64,000 nucleotides of DNA from Ruminococcus callidus (GTDB lineage: Bacteria; Bacillota; Clostridia; Oscillospirales; Ruminococcaceae), in NCBI RefSeq assembly GCF_020709055.1, contig NZ_JAJFCK010000005.1, positions 1 to 64,000 on the forward strand, in the 5' to 3' direction. The notes beneath the pieces are model-generated. The model saw only the letters and a list, made by a program, of their open reading frames with translations. It did no database searches and had not been told where the DNA came from. This document shows, piece by piece, positions 54,649 to 64,000 of the stretch (position 1 is its first letter; each line of letters opens with the position of its first letter). The position numbers and the translations under genes were made by a program.

Positions 54649-54992
54649 ACGCATTGGAAGAACTGTATGAGGTTGTCATGAGCCGGAAGGCAATGTATGA
54701 AAACGGAGAGGTGGATGTAGAATCCCAGAAGTCCTACACCTGCTATCTGTTCTCCAAGGGACAGGACAAGATCCTGAAGAAGTGCGGTGAAGAGTGTTCG
54801 GAAACCATCATCGCTGCCAAGAACAACGACAACGACGAACTCAAGAACGAGATTGCAGACCTGATGTATCACATCATGGTACTGTGCGCACAGCAGGGCT
54901 TGCCGTGGTCGGAGGTGGAAGCCGTTCTGGAGGAACGCAGCCAGAAGATCGGCAACCTCAAGACCTTCAAGAACGTGGATCACAATTCGTAA
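54645..54992 (+). CDS. hisE: phosphoribosyl-ATP pyrophosphatase
   Basis: Hydrolyses PR-ATP to PR-AMP. The 115-residue MazG-like helical protein has the metal motif [16 protein letters not shown] and [13 protein letters not shown]. It overlaps hisI by 4 bases and is the last his gene; no hisC (histidinol-phosphate aminotransferase) or hisK/hisN candidate is in the operon. Confidence 0.94.
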   Translation: MNALEELYEVVMSRKAMYENGEVDVESQKSYTCYLFSKGQDKILKKCGEECSETIIAAKNNDNDELKNEIADLMYHIMVLCAQQGLPWSEVEAVLEERSQKIGNLKTFKNVDHNS

Positions 54993-55031
54993 GCACAGAA
55001 AAATTTTCCCAAGCAGTCACATTTTCAGGAG

Positions 55032-55104
55032 CCTCCTCATAAACTGTAGAGAAGCCGCTATCAGATCAGCTGGTGGGCTTGCAACAGCTTATGAGGAGGT
55101 CTTT
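55032..55104 (+). promoter_or_regulatory. his-operon end hairpin that encloses the next gene's ribosome site
   Basis: CCTCCTCATAA (55032-55042) pairs perfectly with TTATGAGGAGG (55089-55099), followed by T C TTTTT and then the ATG at 55107. The GAGGAGG ribosome site is the right arm of the stem. The structure can act as a terminator for the his transcript and also hides the ribosome site in any read-through RNA. Confidence 0.6.
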
Positions 55105-55106
55105 TT

Positions 55107-55871
55107 ATGAGCCAATACCATCCTATGCCGGAGCAGTGCGCAGACACTGTTCCCGTGAAAGTGAATCGGGTGTTTGACAGCTGCAGTGATCGTGACTGCT
55201 TTTCCAATGTGCAAATTTTAATGGACGGCGGAGAACTTCCTGCCAACGTCACAATGGTAAAGAGCCGGTGCGTGCGGGTGTCGGACATCTGTATGAACAT
55301 CGAGCCGGTGCCGTTCAACCGCGGCTTTTACTCCATTGATCTGACGTATACGTTTCGGGTGGAGCTGATGGCATACGAGCGGTCGTGCAGCAGTCCGGTA
55401 TTGCTGACCGGAACGGCGTACACCAGTAAGAACGTCATTCTGTACGGTGGAGAAAGCAACACCAAGACGTTTTTCAGCAGCGGCGAACAGATCGGCGACA
55501 CCAATGCCTGCTGCGAAACCATCAATCTCCCCACGGCAGCCGTGCAGGTGGTCGAGCCGATCGCACTGGAAGCACGCATCGGCTCTGTCTGCGGGCCGGA
55601 TGGCGCAGCGCCGGTGCGGACGGTCATCATGACACTGGGGCTGTTCTCTGTGGTGGAGCTGTTCCGTCCGGTGACGATTCTGGTGCCCACGTATGAGTAC
55701 ACCATTCCCGCTAAGGAATGCCATGCGGACACGGAATCCCCCTGTGCTGTGTTCGATAAGATTCGGTTTCCGGCGGAGGAGTTCACACCGGCAACACTTT
55801 CTGGCAGCGCCAAGGGCGAATCCTGCCATTGCGGAGAGACCGTACAGCAGAACGAGGACAGTACATCGTAA
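55107..55871 (+). CDS. cysteine-rich conserved protein of unknown function
   Basis: I do not recognise a named family. The 254-residue protein has no signal peptide or membrane helix and contains 13 Cys, many paired or clustered (DSCSDRDC, SRC and DIC, ACC, ESCHCGET). It looks mostly beta-stranded, with repeated motifs such as VKVNRVFDSC, YSIDLTYTFRVEL and GTAYTSKNVILYGG. The neighbour downstream is the sporulation gene yunB, so a spore coat or other structural role is possible but not shown. The ribosome site lies inside a strong hairpin. Confidence 0.75.
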   Translation: MSQYHPMPEQCADTVPVKVNRVFDSCSDRDCFSNVQILMDGGELPANVTMVKSRCVRVSDICMNIEPVPFNRGFYSIDLTYTFRVELMAYERSCSSPVLLTGTAYTSKNVILYGGESNTKTFFSSGEQIGDTNACCETINLPTAAVQVVEPIALEARIGSVCGPDGAAPVRTVIMTLGLFSVVELFRPVTILVPTYEYTIPAKECHADTESPCAVFDKIRFPAEEFTPATLSGSAKGESCHCGETVQQNEDSTS

Positions 55872-55910
55872 GTGCCGGAAACGGTGCTTCGGGAGCATGT
55901 CCACTTTGGA

Positions 55911-55938
55911 AAACGGGCGGCAGAACTGTCGCCCGTTT
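55911..55938 (+). terminator. hairpin between the Cys-rich gene and yunB
   Basis: AAACGGGCG (55911-55919) pairs perfectly with CGCCCGTTT (55930-55938). Only three T are at the 3' side, so it is a weak terminator candidate. Confidence 0.5.
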
Positions 55939-55961
55939 GATGTGTCCGGAAGGAGCTATGT

Positions 55962-59021
<3,060 letters not shown>

Positions 59022-59041
59022 CATAGGAGGAAAAGATCGAG

Positions 59042-60502
59042 ATGAAGCTTTTTGAAAAAAATGCGGCAGAACTGTCTGAAATGCTGCAAACCAAAGCGTG
59101 CAGCGCTGTGGAGCTGACACAGGATGTGCTGTCCCGCATCGATGCTGTAGAGCCGAAAGTAGAGGCATATGTCACTCGCTGTGAGGATTGTCTGGAACAG
59201 GCAAAGGCAGTGGACGATGCCAGAGCCGCCGGAAAGGAACTGCATCCGCTGGCAGGTATTCCCATCGGCATCAAGGACAATATCTCCACCAAAGGAATCC
59301 GCACCACCTGTTCCTCCAGGATGCTGGAAAACTATGTGCCGCCCTTTGATGCAACCATCATGCAGCCGATTCGGGATGCCGGCATGGTCATCACCGGCAA
59401 GATGAACATGGACGAGTTCGCCATGGGTTCCTCCACGGAGACCTCTTATTTCCACAAGACTCATAACCCCCACAATCTGGACTGCGTTCCGGGCGGTTCC
59501 TCCGGCGGCAGCGCAGCAGCTGTGGCAGCGGGCGAGGCAATCCTGACACTGGGTTCGGATACCGGCGGATCCATCCGGCAGCCGGCTTCACTGTGCGGCG
59601 TCGTTGGTCTGAAGCCCACCTATGGCAGCGTTTCCCGTTACGGTCTGGTGGCATTTGCCTCCTCGCTGGATCAGATCGGACCGTTCGGAAAGTCCGTCAA
59701 GGACGTGGCACTGCTGCAAAGCCTGATTCAGGGGCACGACAGCATGGACGCAACCTCCGCTTACCGTACCTATACCAACCTGTATGATAACCTAAACGGC
59801 AATGTACAGGGCCTGCGCATTGGTGTCCCGAAGGAGTACTTCGGCGAGGGCGTGGATGCCGATGTCAAGGAAGCCGTTTGGAATGCCATCCGTCAGCTGG
59901 AACAGAGCGGTGCAGAGGTCAAGGAGATCTCCCTGCCCAGCACAGAATACGCCATCAACACCTACTACATCATCGCATCTGCGGAGGCATCCTCCAATCT
60001 GGCACGGTTTGACGGTGTGAAGTACGGCTATCGTGCTAAGAATTATGACGGTCTGACCGATATGTACGAAAAGACCAGAAGCGAGGGCTTCGGCGACGAG
60101 GTAAAGCGCCGCATTATGCTTGGAACATTCGTGCTCAGCTCCGGCTTCTACGATGCGTACTATAAGAAGGCAAAGCTGGTACAGCGCCGAATCGCACAGG
60201 AATTTGCAGATGCATTCCAGAGCTGTGATGTCATCATCACACCGACCGCACCGTCTGCGGCGTTCAAGATCGGCGAAAACATCGGCGATCCGCTGAAGAT
60301 GTACTACAGCGATGTCTGCACCGTAACCGTCAATATCGCAGGTCTGCCGGCAGTCAGCGTCCCCTGCGGCAAGTCTGCATCCGGACTGCCGCTCGGCATG
60401 CAGCTGATCGGCAACAAGTTCGCAGAGCAGACCATTCTGAACGCTGCATATGGCTATGAACAGATTTGCGGCGGATTCCGGCTGATTCCGGAAACACTCT
60501 GA
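59042..60502 (+). CDS. gatA: Asp-tRNA(Asn)/Glu-tRNA(Gln) amidotransferase subunit A
   Basis: Glutaminase subunit providing ammonia to GatB. The 486-residue amidase-signature protein has the catalytic Lys in IGIKDNISTKG, the Ser-cisSer-Lys triad completed by PGGSSGGSAAAVA and DTGGSIRQPAS. Part of gatCAB, used to make Gln-tRNA and/or Asn-tRNA by the indirect route. Confidence 0.96.
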   Translation: MKLFEKNAAELSEMLQTKACSAVELTQDVLSRIDAVEPKVEAYVTRCEDCLEQAKAVDDARAAGKELHPLAGIPIGIKDNISTKGIRTTCSSRMLENYVPPFDATIMQPIRDAGMVITGKMNMDEFAMGSSTETSYFHKTHNPHNLDCVPGGSSGGSAAAVAAGEAILTLGSDTGGSIRQPASLCGVVGLKPTYGSVSRYGLVAFASSLDQIGPFGKSVKDVALLQSLIQGHDSMDATSAYRTYTNLYDNLNGNVQGLRIGVPKEYFGEGVDADVKEAVWNAIRQLEQSGAEVKEISLPSTEYAINTYYIIASAEASSNLARFDGVKYGYRAKNYDGLTDMYEKTRSEGFGDEVKRRIMLGTFVLSSGFYDAYYKKAKLVQRRIAQEFADAFQSCDVIITPTAPSAAFKIGENIGDPLKMYYSDVCTVTVNIAGLPAVSVPCGKSASGLPLGMQLIGNKFAEQTILNAAYGYEQICGGFRLIPETL

Positions 60503-60521
60503 GCGGGGAGGAATAACACTG

Positions 60522-61961
60522 ATGAAAGATTATGAGATCGTTGTGGGCCTGGAAGTCCACGCAGAATTGAATACAAAGTCCAAGATTTACTGCAACTGCC
60601 GCAACGCCTTTGGCCTGGAGGTCAACTCGCAGGTTTGCCCGGTCTGCATGGGTATGCCCGGCACGCTGCCGACGCTGAATGAAAAGGTCGTAGAATACGC
60701 CATCAAGATGGGACACGCCATGCACTGCCAGATCAACGGTGTATGCAAGCAGGACAGAAAGAACTACTTCTATCCCGACCTGCCCAAGGCATACCAGATC
60801 TCGCAGGCAGAAGTGCCCCTTTGTGGAAAGGGCTATCTGGATGTCATGGTAGACGGCGAGATGAAGCGCATTGGCGTCACCAGAATCCACATTGAGGAGG
60901 ATGCCGGAAAGCTGCTGCACGATGAGGCGTTTGCAGGCTCTCTGGTGGATCTGAACCGCTGCGGTGTTCCGCTGATCGAGATCGTTTCCGAGCCGGACAT
61001 CCGGAGCAGCGCCGAGGCAAAGGCATACCTGGAAACCATCAAGTCTATCTTGCAGTACCTGAACATCTCTGACTGTAAGATGCAGGAGGGCTCCATCCGC
61101 TGCGACGTCAACGTCTCTGTACGGGAAAAAGGTGCGGCTGAGTTCGGCACACGCTGCGAGATGAAGAACGTCAACAGCTTCAGTGCTGCTGTTCGCGGCA
61201 TTGAGTACGAGGCAAAGCGCCAGATCGAGATTCTGGAAGCCGGCGGTACCATTGCACAGGAAACACGCCGCTGGGACGATGCCAAGGGCATGAGCATTGT
61301 AATGCGTTCCAAGGAGGACGCACAGGACTACCGGTATTTCCCGGAGCCGGATCTGCTGACCATCGTTGTGCCGGAAGAGAAGATCCAGGCACTGAAAGAG
61401 AGCATTCCGGAGCTGCCGAACGTGAAGCTTCAGCGGTACGTCTTTGACTTCGGACTGTCCCAGACTGATGCAACCTTGATTGCTGAGGACGTGTCCCGTT
61501 CGACGCTGTTCGATGCCTGCGTTGCCATCGGCACCTGCAAGCCCAAGAGCATTAGCAACTGGATTCTCTCGGACATCGCAAAGTACACCAACGAGACCGG
61601 CAAGCGCATCGAGGAAACTGCACTGACACCGGAGCACCTGACTGCACTGGTAGAGCAGGTGGAAAAGGGCGTCATCTCCAATGCTTCGGCAAAGAAGGTA
61701 TTCGCTGTGATTGTCGAAGAGAACAAGGATCCGGTGGCTGTCATCGAGGAAAAGGGTATGAAGCAGAATTCGGACACCGGCTTCCTGGAACAGCTGGCAA
61801 AGGACGTTCTGGCACAGAACGAAAAGTCTGTGAATGACTATAAGAACGGCAAGACCAATGCGCTGGGCTATCTGGTTGGCCAGTGCATGAAGGCTTCCAA
61901 GGGCAAGGCTAATCCGGGCATTGTCAAGGAGATCGTAACAAGAATGCTGAACGAGGGCTAA
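60522..61961 (+). CDS. gatB: Asp-tRNA(Asn)/Glu-tRNA(Gln) amidotransferase subunit B
   Basis: Phosphorylates and amidates misacylated tRNA. The 479-residue protein has VGLEVHAELNTKSKIYC at the start, the PDLPKAYQISQ signature, HIEEDAGKLLHD and EIVSEPDIRS, and a C-terminal YqeY-like tail (about 330-479) that binds tRNA. It ends the ligA-gatCAB operon. Confidence 0.96.
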   Translation: MKDYEIVVGLEVHAELNTKSKIYCNCRNAFGLEVNSQVCPVCMGMPGTLPTLNEKVVEYAIKMGHAMHCQINGVCKQDRKNYFYPDLPKAYQISQAEVPLCGKGYLDVMVDGEMKRIGVTRIHIEEDAGKLLHDEAFAGSLVDLNRCGVPLIEIVSEPDIRSSAEAKAYLETIKSILQYLNISDCKMQEGSIRCDVNVSVREKGAAEFGTRCEMKNVNSFSAAVRGIEYEAKRQIEILEAGGTIAQETRRWDDAKGMSIVMRSKEDAQDYRYFPEPDLLTIVVPEEKIQALKESIPELPNVKLQRYVFDFGLSQTDATLIAEDVSRSTLFDACVAIGTCKPKSISNWILSDIAKYTNETGKRIEETALTPEHLTALVEQVEKGVISNASAKKVFAVIVEENKDPVAVIEEKGMKQNSDTGFLEQLAKDVLAQNEKSVNDYKNGKTNALGYLVGQCMKASKGKANPGIVKEIVTRMLNEG

Positions 61962-61987
61962 TCTGCACCCGCCGGAGGCGTTCCCAT

Positions 61988-62030
61988 GAAAAAAGCACCT
62001 GCGCTTCGGTTTTTCGGAAGCGCAGGTGCT
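61988..62030. terminator. bidirectional terminator between gatB and the RluA-type gene
   Basis: AGCACCTGCGCTTC (61994-62007) pairs perfectly with GAAGCGCAGGTGCT (62017-62030). The A run at 61989-61994 gives a T tract on the - strand, so it mainly serves the - strand gene, but it can also close the gatB transcript. Confidence 0.85.
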
Positions 62031-62046
62031 GTATCAGAAACCAATC

Positions 62047-63021
62047 TTAAATCGAAACAGTGGGGAATTCCTTTGTGACAAAGGACGGCACCGCTGTGCG
62101 AATCGTCATGCCATTGAGATCGGAAAGGCAGGTATCCGGGTACGGCTCCAATGTGATCTGATATGCCCACAGAAGCTGGTACTTACAGTGCCTGTCCCGA
62201 TTTTCCCGCATGTTGCCGTACTTGGTATCGCCGAGGATGGGCGTTCCGATGTGTGCCAGATGGGCACGAATCTGATGCGTCCGCCCCGTGATCAGGTCGA
62301 CAGCCAGAAGAGCATGGCGTTCGTTGGCACCGAGAACACGATAGCCGGTGATGATCTCCTGAAATCCCGCCTGCTTTTTGTCCAGAATGGTGACGGTATT
62401 GTGACTGGCGGATTTCTGGTGCCATGCGTGAAGCACCGCCTGCTTTTGCCGTGGCGTTCCTACCGTCACACAGAGGTAGGTCTTGCGGATGCGGTTTTCC
62501 CGAATGAGACGGTTGACCTCCCGCAGTGCTGCGGCAGTTTTGGCGGCGATGACAATTCCGCCGGTGTTGCGGTCCAGCCGGTTGCAGAGCGCTGGTGTAA
62601 AACTCTGTTCCTGCGCCGGACGGTATGCGCCGGTATCGTAGAGATAGTGGAGGATGCGGTTGATGAGGGTGTCCGGTGTCTGCCGGTTGTCGCAGTGTAC
62701 CACCAGCCCCACCGGCTTGCACACCAGGAGTACCTGCTCGTTCTCGAACAGGATGTCCAGCTTTGCCGGCGCCTGCAAAAATTCGGGAGATTCTGTCCGG
62801 GACTGCGGACTGGCTTCGAAATAGGTGTCGCTGACAAACAATGTGACAGCATCGCCCACCGCCAGCCGCTGATCCGGCGTGCAGCGCTTTTTGTTGACCT
62901 TGATGTGTTTGGTGCGAATCCATTTGTAGAAAAGACTCTTGGGAAGCTCCGGCAGAATCTTTTGCAGGAATCGGTCTAACCGCTGACCGCTGTCATTTTC
63001 TTGGATGCAAAATTGTTTCAT
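62047..63021 (-). CDS. RluA family pseudouridine synthase
   Basis: A 324-residue RluA-family enzyme isomerising uridine in rRNA or tRNA; the target cannot be read from sequence. The N-terminal S4 domain reads GQRLDRFLQKIL, LFYKWIRTKHIKVN; the catalytic motif is NRLDRNTGGIVIAAKT (Asp nucleophile), followed by GRTHQIRAHLAHIG and GDTKYG. It is related to, but clearly distinct from, the RluD-type enzyme at 29500. No strong ribosome site precedes the ATG at 63021. Confidence 0.92.
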   Translation of the reverse strand: MKQFCIQENDSGQRLDRFLQKILPELPKSLFYKWIRTKHIKVNKKRCTPDQRLAVGDAVTLFVSDTYFEASPQSRTESPEFLQAPAKLDILFENEQVLLVCKPVGLVVHCDNRQTPDTLINRILHYLYDTGAYRPAQEQSFTPALCNRLDRNTGGIVIAAKTAAALREVNRLIRENRIRKTYLCVTVGTPRQKQAVLHAWHQKSASHNTVTILDKKQAGFQEIITGYRVLGANERHALLAVDLITGRTHQIRAHLAHIGTPILGDTKYGNMRENRDRHCKYQLLWAYQITLEPYPDTCLSDLNGMTIRTAVPSFVTKEFPTVSI

Positions 63022-63081
63022 GGGATCATTACGTTTGCTGCTGCGTACTGCGGCAGCACTCCTTTTCTCTTGATGTTTCTA

Positions 63082-63241
63082 GGGCTTGTTTGAAAAATCC
63101 GTACATTTGTCAAAACGCCCATAAATCACTGTCTGTGTCGTCGAAAATCCTTGTCAGGCGACAGCCTGCCTGCGGATTCTCTCCTAACATACAGTAATTT
63201 CTGTGCATTTTCCCAAACATCGCTATTTTTCAAACAACCCC
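63082..63241. mobile_element. second type of short palindromic MITE, about 160 bp
   Basis: The ends GGGCTTGTTTGAAAAAT (63082-63098) and ATTTTTCAAACAACCCC (63225-63241) are inverted repeats with one mismatch. TA lies on both sides (63080-63081 and 63242-63243), consistent with a TA target duplication, as made by IS630/Tc1-like elements. No reading frame. The sequence differs from the MITE family at 224 and 33159. Confidence 0.72.
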
Positions 63242-63297
63242 TAGTATACCATATTTTCGGAAAAAAGAAAAGCAGTTTTTATGGAGGTGAATGCGCT

Positions 63298-64000
63298 GTG
63301 CGTCAGAAACAGGACGATGGAAACGCTTCCGTACATCCCGCCCACTGCCACGGCGGACATCGGGAACGCATGCGAAAGCGATTTCAGGACAGCGGACTGC
63401 AAGCCTTTCAGCCCCACGAGGTGCTGGAACTGCTGCTGTTCTATGCGCTTCCACGGGTGAACACCAACCCCATTGCCCACGATCTCATGGCAGAGTTTCA
63501 CTCGCTTTCCGGCGTGCTGGATGCGGACATCGAGGACTTGAAGCGCATTGACGGCATCGGAGAAAATGCGGCGGTGCTGCTGAAGCTGATTCCGCAGCTC
63601 TGTCAGATGTACCAGCTGGATAAAATGAGCGACAGTGATGTCATGGACACGCTGCCGAAACTCTGCAACTATCTGAAAGCGTGGTTCTCCGGCGTCATCT
63701 CGGAACAGGTCGTCCTGCTCTGCCTGAATGAGTCCCTCCAGCTGATTCGCAGCGAAGTCATCGGCGATGGCACCACGCAGGAGGTGTTTCTGGATGCCCA
63801 TCGGATCGCTTCCTGCGCCATTCGTCTGCGCTGTACCCGTGTGGTGCTGGCACACAATCACCCCAATGCATCTGCTGCACTGACCGATGCCGACATCTTC
63901 TCCACCAACCAGCTCCGCAACATCCTGAACGGTTTGCAGATTGTGCTGCTGGATCACATTGTGGTGGGAAAGTACGGGGATACGGTTTCCATGCGTCAGC
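63298..64000 (+). CDS. radC: RadC/JAB-domain protein, partial at the window end
   Basis: The frame starts at GTG 63298, 7 bases after GGAGGTGA, and runs open to the window end (234 codons visible). After a short N-terminal extension it has the helix-hairpin-helix region (DLKRIDGIGENAAVLLKLI) and the JAB1/MPN metal motif HNHPNASAALTDAD with His-x-His and Asp. The family is called DNA repair protein RadC, though its true role is unsettled. The last part of the protein is outside the window. Confidence 0.9.
   Translation, partial: MRQKQDDGNASVHPAHCHGGHRERMRKRFQDSGLQAFQPHEVLELLLFYALPRVNTNPIAHDLMAEFHSLSGVLDADIEDLKRIDGIGENAAVLLKLIPQLCQMYQLDKMSDSDVMDTLPKLCNYLKAWFSGVISEQVVLLCLNESLQLIRSEVIGDGTTQEVFLDAHRIASCAIRLRCTRVVLAHNHPNASAALTDADIFSTNQLRNILNGLQIVLLDHIVVGKYGDTVSMRQ

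Overview
The window is a stretch of chromosome from a Gram-positive, low-GC-phylum but moderately GC-rich anaerobe, most likely a Clostridia member of the Ruminococcaceae/Oscillospiraceae type. The evidence is: PolC-type DNA polymerase, DivIVA/SepF/YlmH, a LPXTG cell-wall protein, the GatCAB amidotransferase, the non-mevalonate enzymes Dxr and IspG, a split transketolase, short-form HisG with HisZ, and sporulation-associated YlmC/YmxH and YunB. No rRNA, tRNA or CRISPR array is visible. Almost all genes lie on the + strand in long, tightly packed operons; only a radical SAM gene and an RluA-type pseudouridine synthase are on the - strand.

Layout. 1-3 kb: a large Cna-B/SpaA-type cell-wall adhesin, broken by copies of a 160-bp palindromic mobile element (MITE). 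3.4-9.7 kb: cyclophilin lipoprotein, murD, two M42 peptidases, a GNAT protein and a YnbB-like PLP enzyme. 9.9-11.9 kb: a membrane PASTA protein with a zinc ribbon and a kinase domain that has lost its catalytic residues. 12.2-13.0 kb: an approximately 780-nt gene-free unit with its own promoter, many hairpins and a strong terminator, read here as a large structured noncoding RNA; it is the most unusual object in the window. 13.0-22 kb: radical SAM gene, then miaB-ylbF-mutS-mutL-miaA (translation fidelity and mismatch repair). 22-30.4 kb: HlyD-like protein, yggS, sepF, ylmH, divIVA, ileS, lspA, rluD-like (cell division/envelope cluster). 30.4-34.3 kb: HAD phosphatase, split transketolase, second complete MITE, CmpB-like membrane protein, YlmC. 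34.3-47.1 kb: rpsB-tsf-pyrH-frr-uppS-cdsA-dxr-rseP-ispG-polC, essentially the Bacillus order with ispG in place of proS. 47.1-55 kb: a histidine operon hisZGD-[mrr]-hisBHAF-[sdpI-like]-hisIE in which a compositionally foreign Mrr restriction endonuclease sits where hisC is often found; hisC is not in the window. 55-62 kb: Cys-rich unknown gene, yunB, ligA, gatCAB. 62-64 kb: RluA-type synthase, a second type of MITE and the start of radC, which runs off the end.

The housekeeping operons connect translation (rpsB, tsf, frr, ileS, gatCAB, miaA/miaB), envelope precursor supply (dxr, ispG, uppS, cdsA, murD) and division (sepF, divIVA). Promoters were called only where a TTGACA-like and a TATAAT-like hexamer are both present with 17-bp spacing, except where stated. 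All assignments come from reading the translated sequence; no database search was run.
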